Part shown: positions 1-6,234 of the stretch, one piece after another
Position numbering within the stretch: the stretch's first letter is position 1
How the letters are laid out: every line of letters begins with the position of its first letter
Source of the DNA: Kordiimonadaceae bacterium
GTDB lineage: Bacteria > Pseudomonadota > Alphaproteobacteria > Sphingomonadales > Kordiimonadaceae
Assembly (NCBI GenBank): GCA_014238195.1
Contig: JABABO010000121.1
Span: 1 to 10,045 of the forward strand
Direction: 5' to 3'
Length of the DNA: 10,045 nucleotides
The notes under the pieces: model-generated
The model's database searches: none
Told to the model about the DNA's origin: nothing
Seen by the model: only the letters and a program-made list of their open reading frames with translations
Program-made: the position numbers and the translations under genes

Positions 1-552
1 GATATTATTTATAGCTGGGACGGCGAGGAAATTTCTGACACTCGGTCGCTTCAGCGCAGTGTGGCCCGCACCACGGTTGGCAAGCCTGTTAAGTTGAAAA
101 TCATTCGCGACGGTAAGGAAATGACTATTCCTTTAACGACAGGTGAAATGGCAAGCGAGGAAAAAGCAGAAGGTGATGACAAGGAGCGCAGTGAACGCCG
201 CCGTGAGTTTGGTGAGCGTGAACGTGTTGAGGGTATGGAACTTGCGCCTTTAAATAATGATGTTCGTAGCCGCTTCCGCATTAGTGAAGATGTTGAAGGT
301 GTTGTTGTTTTACGGGTGTCTCGGAACTCTATAGCTGCGCGGGCTGGTATTCGCTCTGGCACTGTGATCTTACGGGTGAACCAAAACCGTGTGAAAGACC
401 CAAGTGATGTGCTGGAAGAAATTGAAGCCGCACGAAATGAGGGCAGGGCGAGTGTTCTTCTTCTGGTTAACATACGTGGAAACACAGTTCACATCCCACT
501 TCGCATCCGCCAAGATGTCGAAGAGGACGAGAAGGAAGATAACCGCGACTAA
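1..552 (+). CDS. degP: Do/DegP-family periplasmic serine endopeptidase, C-terminal part (two PDZ domains)
   Basis: This is the 3' end of a gene that begins before the window; the frame is open from base 1 and stops with TAA at 550-552, leaving 183 visible residues. Seen: the first 45 or so residues are the end of a PDZ domain (motifs SWDGEEISD, VGKPVKLKIIRDGKE). A highly charged linker follows at about residues 54-80 (KERSERRREFGERERVEG). A second PDZ-like domain spans about 90-170 (VVVLRVSRNSIAARAGIRSG, then VNQNRVKDPSDV), and the tail is strongly acidic. Two tandem C-terminal PDZ domains are the hallmark of the DegP/DegQ (HtrA) family, which degrades or refolds misfolded envelope proteins in the periplasm. 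The signal peptide and His-Asp-Ser protease domain lie outside the window, so catalytic competence cannot be judged. The charged inter-PDZ linker looks longer and more polar than in E. coli DegP. Another PDZ protein is possible but less likely. Confidence 0.85.
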   Translation, partial: DIIYSWDGEEISDTRSLQRSVARTTVGKPVKLKIIRDGKEMTIPLTTGEMASEEKAEGDDKERSERRREFGERERVEGMELAPLNNDVRSRFRISEDVEGVVVLRVSRNSIAARAGIRSGTVILRVNQNRVKDPSDVLEEIEAARNEGRASVLLLVNIRGNTVHIPLRIRQDVEEDEKEDNRD

Positions 553-576
553 GCGGGCTTTTCATAAGATAAAAAT

Positions 577-605
577 AAAAGCCGAGGTTTGCATCTCGGC
601 TTTTT
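577..605 (+). terminator. Rho-independent terminator of the degP-like gene
   Basis: The stem GCCGAG (581-586) pairs with CTCGGC (595-600) and can extend by a G-T wobble and a T-A pair to leave a four-base loop. It is followed by TTTTT (601-605) and preceded by AAAA (577-580). The hairpin begins 28 bases after the degP-like stop codon. Because the A and T flanks are symmetrical, it might also stop serB transcripts arriving from the other strand, whose stop codon is at 646-648. Confidence 0.85.
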
Positions 606-645
606 CTATGACGATGTCAGGTAGAATGCCTAGATATTTAGATGA

Positions 646-1521
646 TTAATTACTGCACACGAACTCATTGCGTTTATAGCCTTGGAAAAACAACAGTGCT
701 GTCAAGTCACTGTGTTTGATGCTGGTGTCGGCAGCGATTTCTGCCATAGGGTGAGCATGGTAGGCAATACCTAAGCCCGCTGCTTGAATCATAGGGATAT
801 CATTGGCACCGTCACCAACTGCGATAATGTCTGTTGTTTTTAGCCCACGTTTGTCCTTTAAGCCTTTTAGTGTGGCCAGTTTTGTATTTGCATCACAAAT
901 CGGTGGGACAACCATGCCTGTTAACTTGCCATTTTCAATTTCCAGAACATTAGCGCGGTGCAGATCGAAACCAACTTCATCAGCGACGCGGCCAGTGAAA
1001 TATGTGAAACCGCCTGAAACTAAGGCAGTATATCCACCGTTTGCAGTCATTGTCCCGATTAAGTCTTTAGCACCAGGTGTGAGCGTCACACGCGTATCGT
1101 AGCACGTGTTAAGCATAGTTTCGTCCAGCCCCCTTAAAAGCGCTACGCGTTCCCTTAAGGCCTCGCTAAAATCAAGCTGCCCACGCATTGCAGCTTCGGT
1201 AATGACGGATACTTTAGCTTTAATTCCTGCAAAATCAGCCAGCTCATCAATACATTCAACGGTAATGATCGTGCTGTCCATATCGGCCAGAAGCAATTTT
1301 TTACGGCGCCCATTAGCCTTTTGTATATACCAATCAGCTTCTAATGAATGTAATAAGCTCATTGCGGCATTGGTTTTTGTATCAAAAAATATATCCCAAG
1401 CTTCGCCAGTACTTAAGGGAATAATTTCAGAGTTTTGGAGGCTTGAAGCCACTTTTTCTATGTCATGATCCTTGATAAGGGTGTTATCAGGGTTAACAAT
1501 GATTGTCAGAACCATACGCAT
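646..1521 (-). CDS. serB: Phosphoserine phosphatase SerB
   Basis: SerB hydrolyses O-phospho-L-serine to serine, the last step of the phosphorylated serine pathway, in the cytoplasm. With the chosen start the protein has 291 residues: an N-terminal regulatory region of about 75 residues, then a HAD-superfamily phosphatase domain. Visible HAD motifs are DMDST (80-84; Asp80 nucleophile, Asp82 acid/base), VSGGFTYF (168-175) for motif II, Lys214 as probable motif III lysine, and GDGAND (236-241) for Mg2+ binding. ECIDELADFAG just after motif I is typical of SerB. Start choice: the frame is open upstream to an ATG at 1563, but that would overlap the divergent miaA gene by 13 bases. ATG at 1521 has GAG about ten bases upstream, and ATG at 1515 is a close alternative. 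A TATAAC-like -10 on this strand (1543-1548) may serve it, though no good -35 was seen. Confidence 0.95.
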   Translation of the reverse strand: MRMVLTIIVNPDNTLIKDHDIEKVASSLQNSEIIPLSTGEAWDIFFDTKTNAAMSLLHSLEADWYIQKANGRRKKLLLADMDSTIITVECIDELADFAGIKAKVSVITEAAMRGQLDFSEALRERVALLRGLDETMLNTCYDTRVTLTPGAKDLIGTMTANGGYTALVSGGFTYFTGRVADEVGFDLHRANVLEIENGKLTGMVVPPICDANTKLATLKGLKDKRGLKTTDIIAVGDGANDIPMIQAAGLGIAYHAHPMAEIAADTSIKHSDLTALLFFQGYKRNEFVCSN

Positions 1522-1539
1522 AGCTATTTTTCTCGTTTT

Positions 1540-1543
1540 GGAG
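1540..1543 (+). promoter_or_regulatory. Shine-Dalgarno of miaA
   Basis: GGAG lies seven bases before the miaA ATG at 1551 and fixes that start. It sits in the 29-bp gap between the divergent serB and miaA start codons, so the miaA promoter must lie wholly or largely within the serB coding sequence. One weak candidate is TTGTCA (1503-1508) with TATTTT (1525-1530) at a 16-base spacing, which would give a very short leader. Confidence 0.6.
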
Positions 1544-1550
1544 TTATAGA

Positions 1551-2480
1551 ATGAATCGCACACTCTTTATTGCAGGTCCGACCGCTAGCGGCAAGTCATC
1601 GCTGGCGATAAAGTTAGCACGTGACCATAATGGGGTGATTATTAATGCTGATAGTATGCAGGTTTATGATGGTTTGCGTATTATTAGTGCGCGTCCAAGC
1701 CAAAATGATGAAGCAGACGTAGAACACCAATTATATGGCACTATAGACCCGAGTATCGCTTACAACACAGTAGACTGGGTAGACGATGCCATTATACATG
1801 TAAATCATGCGTGGGATCGGGGCAAATTGCCCATTATTGTAGGGGGAACGGGCCTGTATTTTAAAGCACTGCTGGACGGAATGGCTGAAATCCCAGATAT
1901 ACCGATGGCTATACGCACAAAAATACGGGCTGAAATTGCTGAAAATGGTGCTGCAGCAGGGCATAAACGGCTATCTGCGCTTGACCCTGACACGGCTGCA
2001 CGTTTGAAACCCAATGACGGGCAACGTATAGCCAGAGCTCTGGAGGTGCAAATAGCCACTGGAAAATCCATCACAGCTTGGCATCAAGAAACTAAGCGGG
2101 GACCCTTAGCAGCGCTTGATGACGCTGGATGCATTATTAAAATATTACTCGATTGGCCGCGGGAACATCTGTATGAACGCTGCAATATGCGGTTTGATAG
2201 GATGCTTGATCAAGGTGGCCTTGAAGAAGTGCGCGCGTTGGTTGGACGGGGGTTAGACTTTAACTTACCAGCTATGCGGGCGCTAGGAGTGCCGACACTG
2301 GCAGCATTTTTGCGCGGCGAAGTCGGTTTTACGGAGGCAGTCAATAACAGCAAACAACAAACACGGCGTTTTGCTAAACGTCAGTTAACCTTTTTTCGTA
2401 ACCAGTTTTCAACATGGAAAAGCTTAAATGCGCAACAAATGGAAAGTATGTTAGCAATAATAAATAATAAAATATCTTAA
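1551..2480 (+). CDS. miaA: tRNA dimethylallyltransferase MiaA
   Basis: MiaA transfers a dimethylallyl group from DMAPP to N6 of A37 in tRNAs reading UNN codons, the first step toward ms2i6A; it acts in the cytoplasm. The 309-residue protein has the usual bacterial length. Seen: the P-loop GPTASGKSS (9-17), the NADSMQVY segment (32-39) followed by the SARP motif (46-49), GGTGLYF (98-104), LKPNDGQRIARALEV in the insertion/tRNA-binding region, and RQLTFFRNQ near the C-terminus, equivalent to the family's RQLTWFRNQ. The ATG at 1551 is preceded by GGAG. It is divergent from serB and upstream of the ilv block on the same strand. A terminator-like hairpin at 2551-2580 probably separates it from ilvB. 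All key motifs are present, so the call is secure. Confidence 0.97.
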   Translation: MNRTLFIAGPTASGKSSLAIKLARDHNGVIINADSMQVYDGLRIISARPSQNDEADVEHQLYGTIDPSIAYNTVDWVDDAIIHVNHAWDRGKLPIIVGGTGLYFKALLDGMAEIPDIPMAIRTKIRAEIAENGAAAGHKRLSALDPDTAARLKPNDGQRIARALEVQIATGKSITAWHQETKRGPLAALDDAGCIIKILLDWPREHLYERCNMRFDRMLDQGGLEEVRALVGRGLDFNLPAMRALGVPTLAAFLRGEVGFTEAVNNSKQQTRRFAKRQLTFFRNQFSTWKSLNAQQMESMLAIINNKIS

Positions 2481-2487
2481 ATAACGG

Positions 2488-2516
2488 TTGACTGTGTAAT
2501 ATTCATAAACTAAAAC
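2488..2516 (+). promoter_or_regulatory. Candidate sigma70-type promoter for the ilv operon
   Basis: TTGACT (2488-2493) and TAAAAC (2511-2516) are separated by 17 bases, matching the -35 consensus at five of six positions and the -10 at four of six. If used, transcription would start near 2523 and give an ilvB leader of about 155 nt containing both hairpins described below. The -10 is weak, and a promoter further downstream cannot be excluded. Confidence 0.3.
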
Positions 2517-2550
2517 AGCTGCGAATGGCTTGGGTTAAGATAAATTTTAT

Positions 2551-2580
2551 GAGGTGCATCGCACCTTTTATAAGTTTTTT
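2551..2580 (+). terminator. Terminator-like hairpin between miaA and ilvB (miaA terminator or ilv attenuator)
   Basis: AGGTGC (2552-2557) and GCACCT (2561-2566) form a perfect six-pair stem around the loop ATC, with one extra G-T pair possible at the base. TTTTATAAGTTTTTT follows directly. The stem is short but GC-rich and the T-rich tail is good. It lies 71 bases after the miaA stop and about 100 bases before ilvB, so it may simply end miaA transcription. If the promoter at 2488-2516 is real, it would instead lie in the ilv leader and could act as an attenuator. Confidence 0.55.
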
Positions 2581-2622
2581 GTATCCATAAGGTTAAAGAT
2601 TTGATATGTCGCAGCCCTTATA

Positions 2623-2644
2623 CCCTTAAAATGTCTTTTAAGGG
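2623..2644 (+). repeat. Perfect 9-bp inverted repeat upstream of ilvB
   Basis: CCCTTAAAA (2623-2631) and TTTTAAGGG (2636-2644) pair perfectly around the loop TGTC. There is no T-run after it, so it is not an intrinsic terminator. An outer pair, GCCC (2614-2617) with GGGC (2655-2658), could enclose it. It is 34 bases before the ilvB start, a good position for an operator or an mRNA structure affecting ilvB translation. The role is inferred; only the symmetry is seen. Confidence 0.5.
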
Positions 2645-2662
2645 GCATAGGTATGGGCATAG
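2643..2662 (+). repeat. Short direct repeat GGGCATAG before ilvB
   Basis: GGGCATAG occurs at 2643-2650 and again at 2655-2662, giving a 12-base period (about one helical turn) immediately after the inverted repeat and 16 bases before the ilvB ATG. Helical phasing would suit a dimeric regulator, but eight-base repeats can arise by chance. Confidence 0.35.
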
Positions 2663-2678
2663 AACTGCAAAGTAAAAA

Positions 2679-4472
2679 ATGATGACAAATTCAGCCGCAT
2701 CGACAACTGGCACAGAACCCCTTGAAATGCTTAGTGGGGCACAAATGCTGCTGCGGGCCTTAACCGACTTGGGTGTTGATAAAATTTTTGGTTATCCAGG
2801 CGGTGCTGTCTTGCCGATCTATGACGAAATTTTTAAGCAAGAGAAAATCGAGCATATTCTAGTGCGTCATGAACAAGGCGCTGCACATGCTGCCGAAGGC
2901 TACGCGCGTTCAACAGGTAAACCTGGTGTTGTTCTGGTGACCAGTGGGCCTGGTGCCACAAACACAGTGACAGGCTTGACTGATGCCATGCTGGACAGCA
3001 TCCCTATCATTTGTATAACAGGCCAAGTAGCACGCCATCTTATCGGCACTGACGGATTCCAAGAGGCCGATACTGTAGGGATTACCCGCCCCTGTACCAA
3101 GCATAATTACTTGGTGAAAGACACAGCAAAATTACCTGATATTATTCATGAAGCTTTTTATGTGGCAACAAACGGTCGTCCAGGCCCTGTTGTGATTGAT
3201 ATACCCAAAGATATTCAGGTTGAAAAGGCACCGTACAAAGTTTCCAAACATACCGAACACCGAACTTATAAGCCGACTGTGGTTTGTGATGAAAATGCTG
3301 TGCGTAAGGCTGTTGATGCGCTTTTGACTGCTAAGCGCCCGATCATTTATGCTGGGGGTGGCGTGATAAATTCAGGACCACATGCGTCTAAATTGCTCAC
3401 TGAATTTACTAAGTTAACGGGTTTTCCTATTACAAGCACGTTGATGGGTCTGGGTTGCTATCCTGCCAGTGATAAACAGTTCCTTGGAATGCTTGGAATG
3501 CACGGAACGTGGGAGGCTAACCACGCGATGCATGACTGTGACGTTATGTTGGCGATTGGTTCGCGCTTCGATGATCGAGTGACAGGTGATACGGAGCGCT
3601 TTTCACCAGGGTCTACTAAAATCCACGTTGATATTGATCTATCCAGTATCAACAAAAATATTTTTGTTGATATCCCAGTTGTTGGTGATGCTGCGAATTT
3701 TTTGGAGCGTGTTTTAAAAATTTGGAAGGCTGAACAGTGCTCAGAAAAGCAGTCTGATTTATCCCTTTGGTGGGAACAAATTACCAATTGGCGGGCGATT
3801 AAATGCCTTGAATATATAGACTGCGATGACGCTATTATGCCACAAAAAGCCTTAGAGCGTTTGCACGCGCTGACCGTTGACCGTGATCCCATTATTTCCA
3901 CAGAAGTGGGACAACACCAAATGTGGGCGGCACAGTTCCTTGGATTTGATCGTCCAAATCGATGGCTAACAAGTGGTGGTCTTGGAACGATGGGATATGG
4001 CTTGCCTGCTGCCATCGGTGCTCAAATAGCGGATCGCAGCCGTTTATGTATTGATGTCGCTGGCGAAGCTTCAATCCAGATGAATATTCAGGAACTTTCG
4101 ACAGCCATTCAATATAATTTGCCAGTGAAGATTTTTATTTTGAATAATGAATATATGGGTATGGTTCGTCAGTGGCAGCATTTGAATTATGAAGGTCGCT
4201 ATTCTCAAAGCTATACAGCGGCGTTACCTGATTTTGTAGCCCTTGGAGAAGCCTATGGTTGGAAAGGCTTACGCGTGAGCGATCCTGCGAAATTGGATGA
4301 GACAATTCAGCAAATGATTGACTATGATGGGCCTGTTATTGTTGATTGTCGTGTTGTGAAATTGGCGAATTGTTTCCCCATGGTGCAATCAGGTGCCGCA
4401 CATAATGAAATGTTGCTGGCAGGGGATGATATTGGTGGACAAAAAGATGACGAAGCTTTAGCGCTTGTTTAA
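2679..4472 (+). CDS. ilvB: Acetolactate (acetohydroxyacid) synthase, large catalytic subunit
   Basis: This is the ThDP-, Mg2+- and FAD-dependent first enzyme of branched-chain amino acid synthesis. It condenses two pyruvates to acetolactate, or pyruvate with 2-oxobutyrate to acetohydroxybutyrate. The 597 residues match the family's length. Seen: an N-terminal ThDP-binding domain with IFGYPGGAVLPIYD (36-49) and the catalytic Glu65 in VRHEQGAAHAAEGYARSTG; a central FAD-associated domain with SRFDDRVTGDTERFSPG; and a C-terminal domain with GGLGTMGYGLPAAIGAQ and the ThDP/Mg2+ motif AGEASIQMN...ILNNEYMGMVRQWQ. Glu463 replaces the usual Asp of the GDG-x-NN motif, with Asn489-Asn490 at normal spacing. 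No strong Shine-Dalgarno precedes ATG 2679; ATG 2682 is equally possible. ilvN follows 12 bases after the stop, so the two subunits are co-expressed. The gene is often called ilvI in related genomes. Confidence 0.97.
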   Translation: MMTNSAASTTGTEPLEMLSGAQMLLRALTDLGVDKIFGYPGGAVLPIYDEIFKQEKIEHILVRHEQGAAHAAEGYARSTGKPGVVLVTSGPGATNTVTGLTDAMLDSIPIICITGQVARHLIGTDGFQEADTVGITRPCTKHNYLVKDTAKLPDIIHEAFYVATNGRPGPVVIDIPKDIQVEKAPYKVSKHTEHRTYKPTVVCDENAVRKAVDALLTAKRPIIYAGGGVINSGPHASKLLTEFTKLTGFPITSTLMGLGCYPASDKQFLGMLGMHGTWEANHAMHDCDVMLAIGSRFDDRVTGDTERFSPGSTKIHVDIDLSSINKNIFVDIPVVGDAANFLERVLKIWKAEQCSEKQSDLSLWWEQITNWRAIKCLEYIDCDDAIMPQKALERLHALTVDRDPIISTEVGQHQMWAAQFLGFDRPNRWLTSGGLGTMGYGLPAAIGAQIADRSRLCIDVAGEASIQMNIQELSTAIQYNLPVKIFILNNEYMGMVRQWQHLNYEGRYSQSYTAALPDFVALGEAYGWKGLRVSDPAKLDETIQQMIDYDGPVIVDCRVVKLANCFPMVQSGAAHNEMLLAGDDIGGQKDDEALALV

Positions 4473-4484
4473 AGGATCAAGACC

Positions 4485-4997
4485 ATGAAAGATCAAGGAC
4501 CAATCGCCAAACACACTATTAGTGCCATTGTTGACAATGAAGCAGGTGTTTTGGCCCGTGTTATTGGCTTATTTTCTGGCCGAGGTTATAATATTGAAAG
4601 CCTTACAGTCGCGAGTGTTGACGAAACAAAAGCACGGTCCCGCATTACTGTGGTGACCAAAGGAACGCGAATGGTCATTGAGCAAATCAAAGCTCAACTG
4701 GACCGTTTGGTCCCTGTACACAAGGTCGCTGACTTAACCATCGAAGGCTCGTTCGTATCCCGTGAATTGGCGCTTGTAAAAGTTTGCGGCGAAGGAGAAA
4801 TGCGGGTGGAAGCACTACGCATTGCCGATGTCTTCCGCGCGAGCGTCGTGGATAGTACGCGGACAAGCTTTGTGTTTGAATTGACAGGTGCATCAGATAA
4901 GCTCAATGCTTTTATTGACTTAATGCGGGACTTGGGCCTAGTTGAAGTCGCTCGTACAGGCGGTGTTGCTTTGTCGCGGGGTAAAACAGGATTATAG
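4485..4997 (+). CDS. ilvN: Acetolactate synthase, small regulatory subunit
   Basis: This small subunit binds the catalytic subunit, raises its activity and confers feedback inhibition by valine. The 170-residue length is that of the long IlvH-type small subunits: an N-terminal ACT domain (about 9-82; HTISAIVDNEAGVLARVIGLFSGRGYNIESL is the classic ACT signature) followed by a C-terminal activation domain (about 83-160; VSRELALVKV, VFELTGASDKLNAFIDLM). The ATG at 4485 is preceded by AAGGA (4472-4476), which overlaps the last base of the ilvB stop codon and implies translational coupling. It could equally be called ilvH. The valine site lies in the ACT domain, and the conserved GLFSGRGYNIESL loop is intact, so feedback control is probably retained (inferred). 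Confidence 0.96.
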   Translation: MKDQGPIAKHTISAIVDNEAGVLARVIGLFSGRGYNIESLTVASVDETKARSRITVVTKGTRMVIEQIKAQLDRLVPVHKVADLTIEGSFVSRELALVKVCGEGEMRVEALRIADVFRASVVDSTRTSFVFELTGASDKLNAFIDLMRDLGLVEVARTGGVALSRGKTGL

Positions 4998-5069
4998 TAT
5001 CAGTAAGTTAAAAACAGTGATTAAAGACATAACTAAAAACATTTAATGGAAAACTCATACACTATATTA

Positions 5070-5076
5070 AAGGAAG
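5070..5076 (+). promoter_or_regulatory. Shine-Dalgarno of ilvC
   Basis: AAGGAAG ends four bases before the ilvC ATG at 5081 and supports that start. The 83-base ilvN-ilvC gap is AT-rich and contains no terminator-like hairpin, so readthrough from ilvBN is likely; no convincing separate promoter was found. Confidence 0.65.
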
Positions 5077-5080
5077 AAAA

Positions 5081-6100
5081 ATGCGTGTTTATTACGATAA
5101 TGATGCAGATATTAATTTGATAAAAGACAAAACAATTGCTGTGGTTGGCTATGGTAGTCAAGGCCATGCGCACGCTCAAAATTTACGTGATAGCGGTATT
5201 AACCGGGTGGTTATTGCACTGCGTGAAGGTTCGGGGACTCGCGCTAAGGCATCAGGCGCTGGTTTTGAAGTTATGACAGCATCTGAGGCCGCTAAAGTTG
5301 CTGATATGGTGATGGTCTTAGCCCCAGACGAGCACCAAGCTGATCTTTATGCTGACGAGCTTGCAGGCAATTTGAAAGAAGGTGCTGTGTTGATGTTCGC
5401 GCACGGCCTGAATATTCATTTTGGCTTGATTGAAGCCCGCAAAGACCTAGACGTCGTTATGGTTGCCCCAAAAGGCCCTGGTCATACGGTTCGTAATCAA
5501 TATGAAATTGGTGCAGGTGTGCCGTGTTTGGTCGCAGTGCAACAAGATACAAGCGGAAAAGCCCATGATCTTGCCCTTGCTTATGCGTCTGCCATCGGTG
5601 GCGGGCGTTCTGGTATTATTGAAACTAACTTCCGCGAGGAATGTGAAACTGACCTGTTCGGTGAGCAAACCGTATTGTGCGGCGCGTTGATCGAGCTAGT
5701 CAATATTGGTTTTGAAACATTAGTTGAAGGCGGCTATGCCCCAGAAATGGCATATTTTGAATGTTTGCATGAGCTAAAGCTTATTGTTGATCTGATTTAT
5801 CAGGGCGGTATCGCAAATATGAATTATTCAATTAGTAATACTGCTGAATATGGTGCTTATAAGTCTGGCCCGCGTTTGATTACAGCTGAGACAAAAGCTG
5901 AAATGAAACGCATTTTAGCGGATATTCAGGAAGGCCGTTTTGTGAAAGACTTTATTTTGGATAATAAAGCTGGTAGCCCTGAATTAAAAGCTCACCGTAA
6001 TATCGCAGCCCGCCGCCCGATTGAAGAAGTGGGGACGCGTCTGCGCGGTATGATGCCTTGGTTACAAGAGGGCGGCCTTGTGGACAAATCCAAGAATTAA
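5081..6100 (+). CDS. ilvC: Ketol-acid reductoisomerase (NADP+), class I
   Basis: IlvC carries out the Mg2+-dependent alkyl migration and NADPH reduction of acetolactate or acetohydroxybutyrate to the dihydroxy acids, the step after IlvBN. At 339 residues it is a short class I enzyme. Seen: the Rossmann motif VVGYGSQGHAHA (21-32); the cofactor loop LREGSGTRAK (47-56), whose Arg and Ser are usual in NADPH-preferring enzymes; AHGLNIHFG (107-115) with catalytic His108; VAPKGPGHTVR (128-138) with Lys131; and the metal and substrate residues Asp191 and Glu195 (TDLFGEQ), Glu227 and Glu231 (FECLHELK) and Ser252 (NYSIS). All expected catalytic residues are present. A strong Shine-Dalgarno supports the start. 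It lies 83 bases after ilvN on the same strand and is probably part of the same transcript. It converges with the fumarase gene across a 134-bp gap. Confidence 0.98.
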   Translation: MRVYYDNDADINLIKDKTIAVVGYGSQGHAHAQNLRDSGINRVVIALREGSGTRAKASGAGFEVMTASEAAKVADMVMVLAPDEHQADLYADELAGNLKEGAVLMFAHGLNIHFGLIEARKDLDVVMVAPKGPGHTVRNQYEIGAGVPCLVAVQQDTSGKAHDLALAYASAIGGGRSGIIETNFREECETDLFGEQTVLCGALIELVNIGFETLVEGGYAPEMAYFECLHELKLIVDLIYQGGIANMNYSISNTAEYGAYKSGPRLITAETKAEMKRILADIQEGRFVKDFILDNKAGSPELKAHRNIAARRPIEEVGTRLRGMMPWLQEGGLVDKSKN

Positions 6101-6117
6101 ACGTACCTTGATCATTA

Positions 6118-6170
6118 GAGTGAGTTGCTGATAAGTCATCATATTGAATAAGGCTATTCGCAGCTCACTC
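6118..6170. repeat. Compact inverted repeat able to fold as a three-way junction, after ilvC
   Basis: An 11-bp outer stem pairs GAGTGAGTTGC (6118-6128) with GCAGCTCACTC (6160-6170), with a single T-G wobble. Inside it two small hairpins abut the stem: TGAT/ATCA (6129-6132 with 6138-6141, loop AAGTC) and GAATA/TATTC (6146-6150 with 6155-6159, loop AGGC), joined by TATT. In all 40 of 53 bases can pair. Neither side is followed by a T-run, so it is not a standard intrinsic terminator for ilvC or for the convergent fumarase gene. It may protect mRNA 3' ends, be a dispersed palindromic repeat or be a chance structure; the fold is seen by eye, the role is unknown. Confidence 0.45.
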
Positions 6171-6234
6171 ACTGTATATTTGGGCGTTACGAAGACCAAT
6201 AGTCTTTGATTAGATGTGGTTTAGCGTCATGCGT

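Noticed and set aside
404..649. 81-residue plus-strand frame overlapping the end of the degP-like gene
   Set aside because: It runs out of frame through the PDZ coding sequence and the terminator, with no protein family resemblance; a shadow frame.
1106..1468. 120-residue antisense frame within serB
   Set aside because: Serine-rich composition is that of an antisense shadow, and the serB motifs on the other strand are unambiguous.
3458..4015. 185-residue antisense frame within ilvB
   Set aside because: It lies wholly opposite a well-supported gene, has no recognisable domain and shows a composition expected from the complement of ilvB codons.
5009..5041. Direct repeat TAAAAACA (5009-5016 and 5034-5041) in the ilvN-ilvC gap
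   Set aside because: Short and A-rich in an AT-rich gap, so chance is the simplest explanation.
5046..5120. 24-codon ORF spanning the ilvN-ilvC gap and the start of ilvC, ending in several Ile/Leu codons (possible leader peptide)
   Set aside because: No Shine-Dalgarno precedes it, the hydrophobic end is just ilvC read in another frame, and no terminator or alternative stem lies nearby.
6118..6170. Inverted repeat after ilvC as an integron attC site
   Set aside because: The arms lack the conserved RYYYAAC/GTTRRRY core boxes, no integrase or cassette array is visible and the neighbours are core genes.
6191..6207. Small hairpin AAGAC/GTCTT downstream of the fumarase stop as its terminator
   Set aside because: The stem is only five or six pairs, AT-rich, and has no T-run on the fumarase strand.
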